DNA of 64,000 nucleotides, from contig JPHH03000011.1 in assembly GCA_000750105.3 (NCBI GenBank), forward strand, positions 248,001-312,000. The letters run 5' to 3'. Shown here piece after piece: positions 1-11,245 of this stretch. Source of the DNA: Tolypocladium sp. Sup5 PDA-1. Its lineage: Eukaryota > Ascomycota > Sordariomycetes > Hypocreales > Ophiocordycipitaceae. The notes below the pieces were generated by a model. The model ran no database searches. It had not been told where the DNA came from and worked only from the letters and a program-made list of their open reading frames with translations. The stretch's first letter is position 1, and each line of letters opens with the position of its first letter. A program made the position numbers and the translations under genes.

Positions 1-1497
1 GTGAATACCGGCGGTCTCACTGCCCTGGACCTGCTTTGCGTAGGTAGATACCTGAGTAGGTTTACCTTGGTTGACGTACAAAACAACGCCTCGGTCACAT
101 GAAAGGCACACGGGCTTGAGGCCTACACGGTACCACTCGTGGCGCAGCTAGGTACGAGTATATCTCGTATCTCGGCGGCGGAGCCGGATGGTTCGGCCGA
201 CCAACTTGATCATCCATGCCAGTGGGTGGCATCATGGCCAGAGAAGCTTTCGAGTCGCAGCAACAGTGCACATTGCAATTACATTATACTGCGTCCCCAG
301 ACACGGAATGCGCACAAAAAGCCGTGTTCGACTCTCGTCTTCTCGGGGCAAACGTCTCGCGCACGCCTGTCTCAAGCGGCCGGTGAGTGGCTGTCTTTCG
401 ACGCCGCATCCACTGCTAGTCTCCAAGGGGGACGTCCTGCTGGTGATGGACTGATGGTGCTCCGTGTGCCGGCAACCGAATCACCAGACGGTGCAGGAGA
501 CACCCATTACGTGGCCTGGCCAATGGGCTGGACGTAGGCCTTTCACGACCAGCGAACAGCCGTGACCCTTAAGAGCAGTCGAGCATCCGCGTCATTCGCG
601 CTCGTTCCATCCGTCCCCCATCGTCGCCAGCAGTCACCGAGGACTACCATGATAGCCTGCGTCACCCGCCAGACCTCGCTGCCCGCCAAAAGCGACATCG
701 CTGGAAGAGATCCAGGCATCGGATTCACCAACTAAAATCGGTTTGCGGCTTGTTCTGCCACTTGCGCCAATGTGTTCTCGGATTCTCATCGAATATCGGT
801 GCAAGCATCAAGTTTCGAGAGGAAACACACGATGCTTCCGCGAGGACTGCCCCGGGAGAAAAGAGGAGATTTCCCACGACTCCGATGACTGCCCACAATG
901 CTCGGCCAGAAAGGGCTTTCGCTCGGCGAGATGGTGCCCCGTTGGCTGCTGCAACTGCTGCGTGGTTATGTGAAGGTCCAGGCGTTGTGGGAACTCGAGC
1001 GAGCATGGCCGTAAACGCTAGGTGCGCGAAAATTTGCTGTACATTCCATTCCATTCTACCTTGGAGAGAAGCACAACCCGGACGACTAGGACCTAGACTA
1101 ACGGTCGAATGCTAGGCCACCTCTTCCTGGCGACTCGAGCCTTGGTACTCCATAATCGAGACCTGCATCAGGCCGGGGGCTTTGATGGAGCTGTCCTGAA
1201 AATGGGCTCAGATGGATGGGTTTGCCAAGGGTAAAATCTCGCATCGACCAAATCAAGTCGGATGCATCTCGTCAAGATGACAGTTGGGGTTTTGGGGGTT
1301 CAGAAACTGCCCGTTGTGGTGCTCGAGACTTTGGGTGGGTAACTCGAGGCGACGGCATACCCTCGTTCTGCCGTAGTTATAGTAAAGCCGCAATAGATAG
1401 TGCCTCATCCCGGGTCGTCCCAACTAAAAAGCTTTCTACAACTGAGCCGATCTTGATCCTTGATCAACTCGCGTGCAGCCTCAAACATCCTTCCAAA
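1..1497. other. Gene-poor stretch, nothing recognised
   Basis: I see no credible gene here. Open frames exist on both strands (for example 139-537 on + and 725-1054 on -), but they overlap each other, resemble no family I know and have no plausible splice partners. The right end abuts the decayed DUF3632-type locus, so part of this stretch may be its former 3' flank. Confidence 0.5.
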
Positions 1498-2042
1498 CTA
1501 GCGAGTCTGTCCGCTCGACATGGCCCAGCCTGTATGAAATGGCCTCCTTAGCTTGTTCCACAAGGTTCGTCTCGCCAGCTCGTGTTGCTTCTTGGGCAAT
1601 CTGTTGCAGTCGTTGCAACCAGTACAGCCATCTCCTGGCCCCGACTCGATGGAAGTGGCGCCGCCTTGCCCAACAATGCCAGGGCCATCATTCCACGACA
1701 GATCCGACAACTGGATAATCTTGAGACCGGCTTTGCGTATCCATGCGCATGCTGCCGGGAGTAAAGCGGCAACGGAAAGGTCAAGGATGGTTCCGTCGGG
1801 GGTAGCGTCGCCCGGGTCGCCGAGTCCGCCGATGGGCCGGAGGGTCTCGAACATATCGCGGAATACCAGGAGGGCAGTTCAGCAAAGCCTGTCGTCGTCA
1901 GGCCGGTAGACGCGAGTCGGCCGCAATCGCTGACCCAAAAGTCCGCCATATCCGTCGCAAGGAGGGGCAGATCTTCCCAGAGAACACCGCCTCCTATTGT
2001 AGCAACCTCAAAGCTGCCGTTGCTCTGTCCTGGTTTTGTCAA
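1498..2042 (-). pseudogene. Decayed DUF3632-family gene
   Basis: DUF3632 proteins are a large fungal family of unknown function. Read on the minus strand, pieces of the family pattern appear in order but in different frames. The part around 2000-1900 reads WEDLPLLATDMADFW. After a frame change near 1890 comes DDDRLC, then a TGA at 1881-1879, then ALLVFRDMFETLRP and LPAACAWIRKAGLKIIQLSD with SWND following. After another frame change near 1630-1645 it reads RWLYWLQRLQQIAQEA. At least two frameshifts and one nonsense codon therefore interrupt it. The nonsense codon fits a C-to-T change of an Arg codon, which could reflect RIP or ordinary decay. I cannot place the start or end of the former gene. 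The family call rests on remembered pattern, not on a search. Confidence 0.62.
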
Positions 2043-2878
2043 GACCCTAGCCCTCGAGTTCGGAGCAGGTCAAAGGCCAGCCTGTCTTGCTCGGCTCTTG
2101 AATAGGAGAGGCGTCAGCCGCCTTGGTAATAGACGTACCAAAGATCATGCAAAACGGGTTCGAGTGTCTTCATAGACTTCCCCGAACGGCAATAGCTCTC
2201 AGTCGTGAACGCCGCTTTGTTGTACGCTGATGCACGGAGGTCGTCAAAGTTGCCCTGGCTGGCTGCATATGCATGTTAGCTCGACGTCAGAATTCGGCTC
2301 AAGAGCCCGCATGTTTGCAATGAGGAGCTATAAGTGTGCTTTGTATCGAACGCCGAGCGAAACAAGCTCGAGGGTTCAAGGCTGTGTCGGTGTCTTATGT
2401 GCAGGAGTTAGTTGATGGTCACACAGCTTAAACTAGCTTCTGATTCCAGTTATCATGGTCAGCTTATACCATCCATGGATGCATGCATCTGTGCTCTCAA
2501 CCAACGAGCCCTTGCGCATCATGCAGCAATACGTCTAGGTGCGCCCGGAATGGAGTCTCCAGTACGTCTCGTCATGGCGAGCAATAGAAAATGTTGAGGG
2601 GTCATATCGTAGGTTCGCATCCATTCCCTACGCCAGGTCTGTGCACTAATTAATTACTGGTCCAACGCCTGTCAGTCCGTGATGTGCCTAGCTCAGGTGC
2701 TGCGGTGGAGGCGCACCTGCCGTTGCGACGTCAGCCAGCCAATCTGCATCCGCCGTGCTGCCTGCCTTCCACGAGACCCCAGATTCCCCATACAGCCAAC
2801 GTCGTCGATCCGCTGGGGCTCCTCCCACTGCACTGCAACTCGTCGACGACAACGCACTCTGCCCCCAACGATCCAGCC
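2043..2878. other. Intergenic stretch with WD40 gene promoter side
   Basis: No credible gene is visible. The right part must contain the promoter and 5' leader of the WD40 gene that starts at 2879; I could not pick out a convincing core element. Confidence 0.4.
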
Positions 2879-5800
2879 ATGGCCAAGAAGGCGCGTCAAA
2901 GGATCAGCTATGGTGAGCATCTCTGCCCCGTGTGCTTTGTGCCCCGTCCAGGCCGCGGTCGCAGGCCGAGCTGGTAGATGTCTCTTGCTCTTCCAACGAC
3001 AGCCCCGCACAGCGTCACCACCGCGCGGCTGGCCGAGACATTGCGACAGACAAGACAGCCATCACAGCCATCACTTCGGCATCGCGAACTCCCAGGCTGA
3101 CACGGCATCTCTTCACCTGCTACAGTTCTCGAGAACGCCAAATCTTCGGCCGGCGGCCACCGTCTCGGCGTCAATGGCCTCGCCGTCGACGCCAGCAATG
3201 GCATCCTGTGAGTTCCCCCTTCCCCATGCACGTGACCAAGGCGGGCATGCGCTGCTCAAGCACGCGGCTGACCACGACAACCTCGCGCAGCTACTCCGGC
3301 GGACGGGACGGCATTGTCTGCGCCTGGGACGTGAACCTCGACCAGCGCCGGGGCGCCGATGCCGCCGACGATGCCGCCGCCAAGCCCCAGCAGCAGCCGA
3401 CGACCAAGTTCCGTGCCCAGACGCAAGCACACATGCACTGGATCAACGACATCACTCTGGCACAGAATAATACCGCGTTGGTATCTGCATCTTCAGATCT
3501 TGCGGTCAAGGTATGGCGGCCGCACTCCGAGGAGGACAGCACACGTGCCCAGACCATTGGCGAGCATGCCGACTACGTTAAATGCGTCGCCACGCCACCC
3601 GCCCCCATGAACGCCAACTGGGTCGCCTCTGGCGGCCTGGATCGCAAGATTTGCCTCTGGGACTTAAACGGTGCCGGAAAGACGCTCGAGTTCGACGTCA
3701 AGGGCGAGGAGATTACCGAAAAGGGATCTGTTTACGCCCTGGCCGTCGGCCGCAACATTCTCGCGAGCGGTGGGCCCGAGAAGACTGTCCGCCTTTACGA
3801 CCCCCGAACAGGCTCAAGAGTCTCCAAGCTGGTCGGCCATCTGGACAACATCCGCTCCATCCTCATTGATGAAGCCGGAGACACCATCCTCAGCGCCAGC
3901 GCCGACAAGACGATCAAGATGTGGAGCGTCAAGGGCGGCCGCTGCATGTACACCTTTACCATGCACGACGAGAGTATCTGGTCGCTGTATTCCGATGACC
4001 CGCGGCTCGGCATCTTTTACAGCAGCGACCGCTCCGGTCTCGTTGCCAAGACAGATGTCCGAGGCAGCCTGGAGGACGTGGACGACGGCCTCAGTCTCGC
4101 CGTTGCGCAGGAGCATTTTGGCGTCTCCAAGGTTGTTGCCGCTGGCGGCCATATCTGGACGGCCACCAACCGATCGTCCATCAACCGGTGGGCAGATGTC
4201 AACACGAGTGGCGATATCAAACTTCCCGGAGCTTTTCGGCATCAGAGAGCTGCATCTGCCGCTTCCAACAGACCCCGCCAGCCTTCTCTCCCCAACGTCG
4301 ATGCCCCGAAAAACAAGGAGATACCTGCAGAGTCTATTCTTCGGATATCGAACACGGCAGTCTTTCCTGCGCGTAGCGCACTTGACCCGGACACAAACAC
4401 GCTTAATGAAACCTTGGCTAGGAGGGGCTCAGAGGTGGTTGTAGAGCAACCGGACCCAGAGGTTAAACCAATCCATCAGTTGCCCGAGGAAACCATAGAA
4501 GGCCAATTCGGCCTGCTCAAGCACAAGATGCTCAACGACAGGAGGAGAGTTCTGACTTTGGACACCGCTGGGGACGTCTTGATGTGGGACCTCATCACGG
4601 TTTGTGTCCCCCCAAGCGCTGAAACGGGGTGCCAATTACTGACTGTGACCAGTGCAAACCAATTCAGAGTTTTGGCAAGCAGCATCTCGAGGACGTGGAG
4701 AGGCTGGTCAATACTCGGGAGGCCGTGGCTCCTTGGTGTTCGGTCGACCTCAGTTCCGGCAACCTCACGGTAGTGCTTGAGCCCTTCAATTGCTTTGATG
4801 CCGAAATATACGCGGATGAGCTGAAGCTGGAAGAGCCAATCGAGTTCCGAGAGGATCAGAGGAGTACTGCTACCCAGGCCCAAGTCCTCAACATTGCTAA
4901 GCTTACCAACCTTGCACAGTCAGCCTTGGGCGGTGGATTCTGCGATATTTGTTCTCCAACCTCATTGATGAGGAAATCAAACGTGACGAGTCGTACCGTC
5001 AAAAGCTGAACGAAGATGTTGAGAAACGACGAGGCGCTAGACGGGCGAATGCCCCAGCGTCGATTGACATCCCCCAACCCAACATGCCGGGCTGGGAGGG
5101 AGCAGATCAAGTCACGACTCCTCGAGCTAATGGCTCCCAAATCTCCGCCCCTACGCCTGGGCTGGGGATCGGGGTTGCAACTCCGGGGCCAGGAGTAAGC
5201 CTACCCGGCGTCCCAGAAGAGGCTGTTGCCAGCCCGTCGGAAAGGGGGCACTCGGGTGACAAGGATGATTACTTCACTGTCGATGGGACAACAACAATGG
5301 CGCCAGTCACGCCAGCAACAGAGACATCAGAGGCGAAAGTTTCAACGGATAATGGCACCGATAAGGGGAAAGACAAGGACAAGGACAAGGCCGGTGACAG
5401 CGGCAAGTCACCGAGCACTCCGTTTGGCAAGAAATTTCGAATGTCGTTTAGCTCCAAGAAGCTGGGCCGATCCTCCTCACAGGCGACCCAGGAGAAGCCA
5501 GTGGTTGTGGAAGACAAGGCCGAGGAGTCCGAGTCATCGTCGAACCACGAGAAGGAGGTCGACGACAGCTTCTTTGGCGTGGTCCAGAAGATGCGCAACG
5601 AATACGACAAGCAGCTGGCCGAAACGCCCGACAAGCTCGTGGAGACCAAGGTCACGCCAAGCCTGCCAACGGAAACTCCTGTTTTGAAGCTTCCGCCGGG
5701 CACAAAGGTCATCATCCAGGAGGAGACTTCCGGCGGCAGCTCCAACATCTACCAGGGCACGGTGGAAGAGGTCGGCAGGGATGCGGACTTTATTGAGCAA

Positions 5801-6338
5801 AAGGCGCCCATGTGGCTGGGCGATTTGCTCCTGCAGAACCAGATTCCGCTCAAGGAACCGATCAAGATCTCGTTTGTCCTCAATCCACTAGACGACCTGC
5901 TGCCCATCTCGCCCGCGGACGGAACCAACAGACTCAACGCAAACAGGATGCTGCGGGTGAAGAAGATTCTGGCCTACGTTTCCGAGAGGATTGAGGAGCT
6001 GCCGGAAGAGGATGACCCACACGAGATGATGCCCGAGGAGTACCTCGAGCTGTACTGCAATGACCAGGTAAGTTGTTTCTATGCCATGGACTGGAATGAA
6101 GACAGCACTGACCTGCGACCTCTAGTTGCTGGACCCGACAATGAGTCTTGCCACGATCCGGACCCACGTGTGGAAGGGTGGTAACGACATCGTGCTTTAC
6201 TACAAGGCCAACGGCCGCAAGGAAATCAAGCCCCTACAGCAGCCCTCTGCACAGCCCGCAGAGGCAGAGGGGGCAGCCACACTGGCGCCCGCGGCGATGG
6301 CAGCCCCTGAGACGAGCAACGCCACGCAAGCATCGTAA
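2879..6338 (+). CDS. bun107: WDR48/Bun107-like WD40 repeat protein
   Basis: This is the fungal relative of WDR48 (UAF1; Bun107 in fission yeast), a scaffold that binds and activates deubiquitinases. My model joins 2879-2912, 3126-3207, 3291-4599, 4653-4863, 4920-6067 and 6126-6338, giving 998 residues; all five introns are GT-AG and frames close exactly. The N-terminal half is a WD40 propeller, with repeats ending in VKVWRP, ICLWDL, TVRLYD, TIKMWS and, after an insert of about 120 residues, VLMWDL near residue 473. The C-terminal half carries the DUF3337-like region: the [17 protein letters not shown] segment, a long low-complexity linker, then [19 protein letters not shown] and the closing [18 protein letters not shown]. 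The first exon encodes only about 11 residues. The gene is convergent with the SAM carrier, about 300 bp apart. Confidence 0.9.
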
Positions 6339-6638
6339 AGGCTGCTTTCCTTGTGCGGCGTGTCAACTCATGTGGTGGTGTCAAAGGTCTTGGGTCGTGT
6401 TATCTTCTATTTGCAACGCTGTTTGTCGTACCCAGTCTTGTACATGTGCCGACATGGCCATCCCCTGGGTTTTTGTTCCGATCATGCTCCTCCTTTCAAT
6501 ATATCCGGTGGGGGACCTCGCGGCCGGAGGGTCTTTGTGGTGGCACCTGCTGTACAGGACCTCTAATGCAAGCGTCTATATACCTTTTTCCCCCAGCTTA
6601 CATCGTACAATTCCAACTCAAGCGTCGATGCCACGTCG

Positions 6639-7493
6639 TCATGCGATGCTCCTCATGGTGTTGATTGCCCATTGGTAGCTCCCCAGGAATATGGCGCCGC
6701 CGATGGATATCCACGTTACCCGCGGCGCGATGCCGGCAAAGAACGGCCGCACGCCCTCTTCGCGGACCATCCGCCGGAAGACGTCCCCGACCGACATCCT
6801 CTCCTTGGAGAGCATGACGCGCGTCTTCAGCACGTCGAGCGGCGTCGTCAGGGCCGCGGCGATGGCGCCCGCCACGCTGCCGAAGACGGCGCTCTCGACG
6901 CCCGACACGTCGGTGCGCTCGCCCCGCCGCCAGGCCTTCATGGCCTCCCACAGCGGGAACTGGATGACGGTGAAGGGCACCTCGCGGAAGACGGTGATGC
7001 CCCAGCCGCGGTACAGCTCGCGCCACACGGCGGCCAGGCCGTGCGCGTTGCGCCGCGCGAGGATGGCGCCCAGCGCGGCAGCAGAAGAGCCCCCGTGCAG
7101 GCCCGCCTGGGCGCGCTGCTTGACGACCTCGGTGGGCACGCGGACGGCGCAGGCGGCGACCTCGCCCATGCTGGCGGCGACCATGTGCGTCAGCGCGTCC
7201 GGCAGCGCGCCCTTTCCCCTGCTCTTATCACCATCGGCGGCACCGCGCCGGCGCAGCGCACCCTTTACGGTCTCGTAGGTGCAGAAGAAGAAGGCGGCAC
7301 CGGGGGCGGAGCCGACGAGCACGGAGCCGACGCCGCGGTAGATGCCGGCGAAGCCGCCCGAGGGGAAGAAGCCGGCCGAGGACTGCAGGCGGGTCTTGAG
7401 GGTGTCGAGGGGGAAGAGGGTGAGGTCGACGGTGGTGCCGGCGAGGGCGCCGGCGAGGAGGGCGGACTGGAAGGGCGGCGGGGTGGAGGACAT
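6639..7493 (-). CDS. PET8: Mitochondrial S-adenosylmethionine carrier
   Basis: Inner-membrane carrier that imports S-adenosylmethionine into the matrix for methylation and for biotin and lipoate synthesis. It is intronless, 284 residues, the usual size. The three tandem carrier repeats each show the P-x-[DE]-x-x-[KR] signature: [22 protein letters not shown] and [11 protein letters not shown]. The first repeat with [21 protein letters not shown] is typical of the PET8/SAMC subgroup. I use the ATG at 7493; the frame stays open upstream to a TTG but has no earlier ATG in that extension. The family assignment is strong; the substrate is inferred from subfamily resemblance. Confidence 0.9.
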   Translation of the reverse strand: MSSTPPPFQSALLAGALAGTTVDLTLFPLDTLKTRLQSSAGFFPSGGFAGIYRGVGSVLVGSAPGAAFFFCTYETVKGALRRRGAADGDKSRGKGALPDALTHMVAASMGEVAACAVRVPTEVVKQRAQAGLHGGSSAAALGAILARRNAHGLAAVWRELYRGWGITVFREVPFTVIQFPLWEAMKAWRRGERTDVSGVESAVFGSVAGAIAAALTTPLDVLKTRVMLSKERMSVGDVFRRMVREEGVRPFFAGIAPRVTWISIGGAIFLGSYQWAINTMRSIA

Positions 7494-8353
7494 GGTTGCC
7501 GTCGTGTTTTTCCTCTTCGTCAATGGGTCGCCGTCTTGGGAGGGTGGGAAAGGCCGAAGCCTTGCGCTCCGGGGACGGGGATGTCGAGTGGGAGGCGTGT
7601 GCAGGTGGTGCTCGAGGTGCTGTCGGTTCGGTGGGTGGGAAAATTGGCGGGCGGTTTTGCTGCGTCGGAGGTCGGGTGTGCTATCGATAGCCGGTGCCGG
7701 AGGTCGGAGATCGACGCGGCTACCCTGTACCGCGTATATCCGCGGCTCTACGGGTCAAGAAGGTCCAATTGTGTCGGGATGGACGAGTGCACGCGCTGGG
7801 AATAGCTTTTAGGGGGTGTATATCATTATGATTTCAGTATATCGGGAGGTTTTGGCGGGCTGGGGAGTGATAATTGTGCGGTATCATGCCGACATGTCCA
7901 ACGGGGCACTTTTCTGTCGTACCTTGCCGAGGATATGGTGAGCATACGAGCACCGGCGGCGGAACCAATCGGTACCAACCGAGCATTGAACAAAGCAAAC
8001 TGCCACTTCCCTACCGGCAGATTGGATATAGATCGCACAAGGAACGACTACTGCCGATAATGAGACTGTATGTGCTAAATTTGTGTGCACCTGCAGCCAC
8101 GCAGCAGCAAGTAAGAACTCGGGCCGGAGCATCGCGCACGCGACACCGAGCACGCATCTGTCTGATCTCAACCCATGCATTATCCGGGCCTCGATAGACG
8201 GCATCTACGTAGTCCCCTCTCGCTTCATCCTCGCATAATTCTCAGTAAACACACAAGTCCACTCCTCCATGCCCAACTATGCCCATCTCCCCGTCAACAA
8301 CAGACTCGTACTAATGTTGGCCCCCACACAGTTAAACTCCCTCAACAGCATCC
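7494..8353. other. Intergenic stretch between two minus-strand genes
   Basis: This holds the upstream region of the SAM carrier gene (left) and the 3' side of the small mitochondrial protein gene (right). I see no credible additional gene. Confidence 0.4.
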
Positions 8354-8772
8354 TCACATTCCGTCCCGCGTGCTCGTTCCCGCCCTGCTCGTCTCCTCGG
8401 CCGCCCGCTTCGTCCGCTCCTGCATCTCGGCCATGTCCTCGGGCGCCAGGTGGTCCGCCCGGACGGCCTCCTCGCTGTCCGACGCGAGCTCCCGCTTCCA
8501 GTGGCCCGAGCCCTTCTTCTGCTTGGACAGCGAGTCCTGCTTGTGCTTGTCCAGGTCGACGTCCGTTTCTGTTGATTCGTCCGTCAGCGGGGGTTCCTGC
8601 TCGTGTGGGGAAGGGCAAGTCCGGTAGCTAGGGGGATGGACGTACGGCTGGACGACTCCTTCAGGCCGTGGCGGGAGCTCGTCGACAGGGTGAAGCCCCG
8701 ACCGACGACGACGCGGCCCATGGTCGCCGTCCGCAGGCTGTGCGTGGTGATCAAGTTCCGGGCGGGCAGCAT
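8354..8772 (-). CDS. Small probable mitochondrial protein, conserved in fungi
   Basis: My model joins 8772-8646 and 8568-8354 around a 77-nt intron (donor gtacgt, acceptor acag), giving 113 residues. The splice restores one frame exactly: GLKESSS runs into QTDVDLDKHKQD. The N-terminus (MLPARNLITTHSLRTATMGR) is basic and free of acidic residues, and is followed by FTLSTSSR; both suit a mitochondrial targeting peptide. The rest is a hydrophilic, charged helix-prone chain with a conserved-looking KKGSGHWKRELASDSEEAV block and a GTSTRDGM end. I recall similar small proteins in other ascomycetes but no function. It could be confused with noise because neither exon alone looks like a gene. Confidence 0.68.
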
Positions 8773-10606
8773 GGTCGCTTTGCCTTGTGGTTTTCGAGAT
8801 GTTTCCGAGATGTTTTGAGCGAGAGCTGGTAGGCCTACTTCGTATGCGTTGGGCCTTGATATGACAGTGATGCGTTTGAAATGACAAGAATTCAGAGACA
8901 CCGTAATGGCAAATGCAGGAGGAGGAAAAGCCCAAGATGGAGCCCTACGTAATAAACCATTCGCAGTCCCAGTTTACCTCGATTTCCCCATTCTCACCTG
9001 CTCAGGGCCGATGCCGATGGAAGCAACGCAGACGGGGCCATGCCGCGGCCGTGACGTCACCATTCCGTAGCAGCACCTCCGCAGCGCACATCAATCGCTT
9101 GGAACGCCGCCAATTACCAAGCACAACGGATCGGCTCCATGGCGGCCAGTTGGCCCCGAGGCATGATCCGGAAAGAACCGTAAATGCAGGATAAGCTCAC
9201 AACGTCATCAGTGAGTGTCGTCCTCTTCCGCTGTACATACCTGAATGAGCGGCCGTCCTGGATACGAGGCACGGAGGTGGACGGCCAGCAGTCCACTCCG
9301 TTCAGCGGCCTGTATTACGTCAACGGCAGGCTGAAACAGCCATCAAACAGTCACTTCAGGTAACACCACAAGCTTCTTTGAACATATCGTATATTCTCAT
9401 CTCTGCAGGCCATTCAAGCCGCGGTATCGAACGTGAAGCGCTGTATCCCGGAAAGCATGCCTGCCATCATCCGCGCAAGTATCAGATCCCAACAAATTTG
9501 CAACACCAGGGCTCGAGGGCCCGAGAATTCCCAAATAAACCCGACCCGCAAACCAGATCATGTCGTACTTCATGCCACTCCCAGATGCTTGCAATAGAGA
9601 TAATGAACCCTTCCCAGTAACACAACAGATCCAATGCTCCGAGAAGCAGCTCCCCAAAATGACACCTCAACCGCCGTACAGGAAAACAGAAAATGGACAG
9701 GCCGCTTTCCCATTTAGTTGCACAGGGGGGGATCTCTCAACAACCCAAACAATGATGGAAAAAAAAAGACAACCAACTCCCCGTAATCCCAATAGAGCCC
9801 GTTTCCAGTTGGATGATATGCGCGCAAACACTCAAGACGCCGCTCGTCTTCGCCGGCCACTACCCGCCCAAACGCGTTTCCCATATGTGACTCGAACAAG
9901 AACACAATCCAGATCTCCGTTGATCGCAAGAACCCCCTCTATATGTTCTTTTTGATTTTTCTCTTGGTGACTTCATGACCCGTGACCGTGAAGAGAGGGC
10001 AAAAGACATTTTCGGAGAAGAAACAAAACCGCCGTCGCGCGCGCTCCAGTGTAAAGATGAAGGGATGCCGAAATCATTAGTCCCAACCGCGCCGTCGGTG
10101 CCGCTGTAAAAAGGCCCGAAATGCAGATCTTTCGTGCGGAAAACGCCCATTCGTGTCGGAAGGCCTCATCTTGCGAGGCGGACACCAATTTTGTAAAAAA
10201 TTGTATCGGAAAGTATGAAAACAAAACGAAGTAGATGGTATCGACTCTTCTCAAACCGCGCTGGTGAACCGTCCTCGTGGGATATCTGTTGGTGGAACAA
10301 TGTCGATATGCCGATTAGAGATGCTTATACAGATGGTGTAGAGGTGAGATGTTGTTTTGTCGTTGGGCCAACAGCCGAGCTGATTGCTGGTCATCCATTA
10401 AAACAGACTCATCCCCGAGGAAGCCAGCCCGCAAGAGTAAAGTGTTACCACTTTGGAATTTTGTTTTTGGTGTACCCGCCAAGATGAACAGATGCCGAGA
10501 AGGAATGAGCTGCAATCTCAGATTATAGTGCGTGGCACTCGACAGCAGCGCCGCGGACCGACCTCGCACCCATCAAGGATGCGCAGGCACGGGGCCCCAA
10601 GAGCGT
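8773..10606. other. Intergenic stretch of 1.8 kb
   Basis: No gene that I can support. The left part is the promoter side of the small mitochondrial protein gene and the right part is the 3' side of the next minus-strand gene. Short open frames at 9714-9929 and 9973-10254 on - have no recognisable content. Confidence 0.45.
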
Positions 10607-11245
10607 CTACCATCGGCGGCCGAGCGCCTGATGCATTCCGGCGGGCGACACCGAAGGCGGGGGGCTGGACATGGAGATGCCGGTGGCAGGGTTGATGATG
10701 GGGATGGCATTGCGTCCACGGGTGGCCGAGGGTTGGTGGAGTTTCATCGAGTGTTGGCTCTGGAAGCTGGGCGGGATGAATGCGGGAGAGGACGAGTTGA
10801 GCGAGAATCCGGGCGCAACCGTCTGGGGTTGTTGCGTGGGAGAGGATTCGGGGGAGTTGCTCGCCAGCGACGAGCGCTCCGAGGCGCTGGAGATGGAGAC
10901 CAGCTGTTCGGAGGACCAGTCAGATGCACTGCTGCTGAAGGGGGAATGTGGCTCCGCCAGGCCGCTGCTACTCACGTCGATCTCTGTCAACAGGTTGGGG
11001 CAGAACTCGAGGTCGTCCTCAAGCTCAAACGAACGGCCGGCCTCGAACTTCATGCGGAAGGCCGACAGCGCGGCGGACTCGTTGAGATCCTTCATGCTGC
11101 GGGCGCCGCGGAATTGGCGGTGGGCGTTCTGGGAGACGGAGAGCCGAGGAGCGCGGCGGTTGCGGCCGCCGCCGTGGTGGTGGTTGTGCGACACCGAGAC
11201 CGCATGCGCCGTTTGCGCATTGTAGTGGTAGTATGAGGCCATCAT
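10607..11245 (-). CDS. Conserved low-complexity fungal protein
   Basis: Intronless, 212 residues, starting with two consecutive ATG codons at 11245 and 11242. I recognise the type but know no function: a His- and Tyr-rich start (MMASYYHYNAQ, then HNHHHGGG), a short conserved-looking block with FRMKFEAGRSFELEDDLEF and CPNLL, a Ser-rich middle, and a conserved C-terminus with SATRGRNAIPIINPATGIS ending in GRRW. There is no membrane segment or signal peptide. The conserved ends around a low-complexity middle suggest a small regulatory or adaptor protein; that is inference. About 4.5 kb without a gene lies upstream. Confidence 0.75.
   Translation of the reverse strand: MMASYYHYNAQTAHAVSVSHNHHHGGGRNRRAPRLSVSQNAHRQFRGARSMKDLNESAALSAFRMKFEAGRSFELEDDLEFCPNLLTEIDVSSSGLAEPHSPFSSSASDWSSEQLVSISSASERSSLASNSPESSPTQQPQTVAPGFSLNSSSPAFIPPSFQSQHSMKLHQPSATRGRNAIPIINPATGISMSSPPPSVSPAGMHQALGRRW

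Noticed and set aside
6672..7805. 377-codon open frame on + over the SAM carrier gene
   Set aside because: It is antisense to a clear carrier gene on -, and its Gly/Ala/Arg/Glu-rich translation reflects third-position GC bias.
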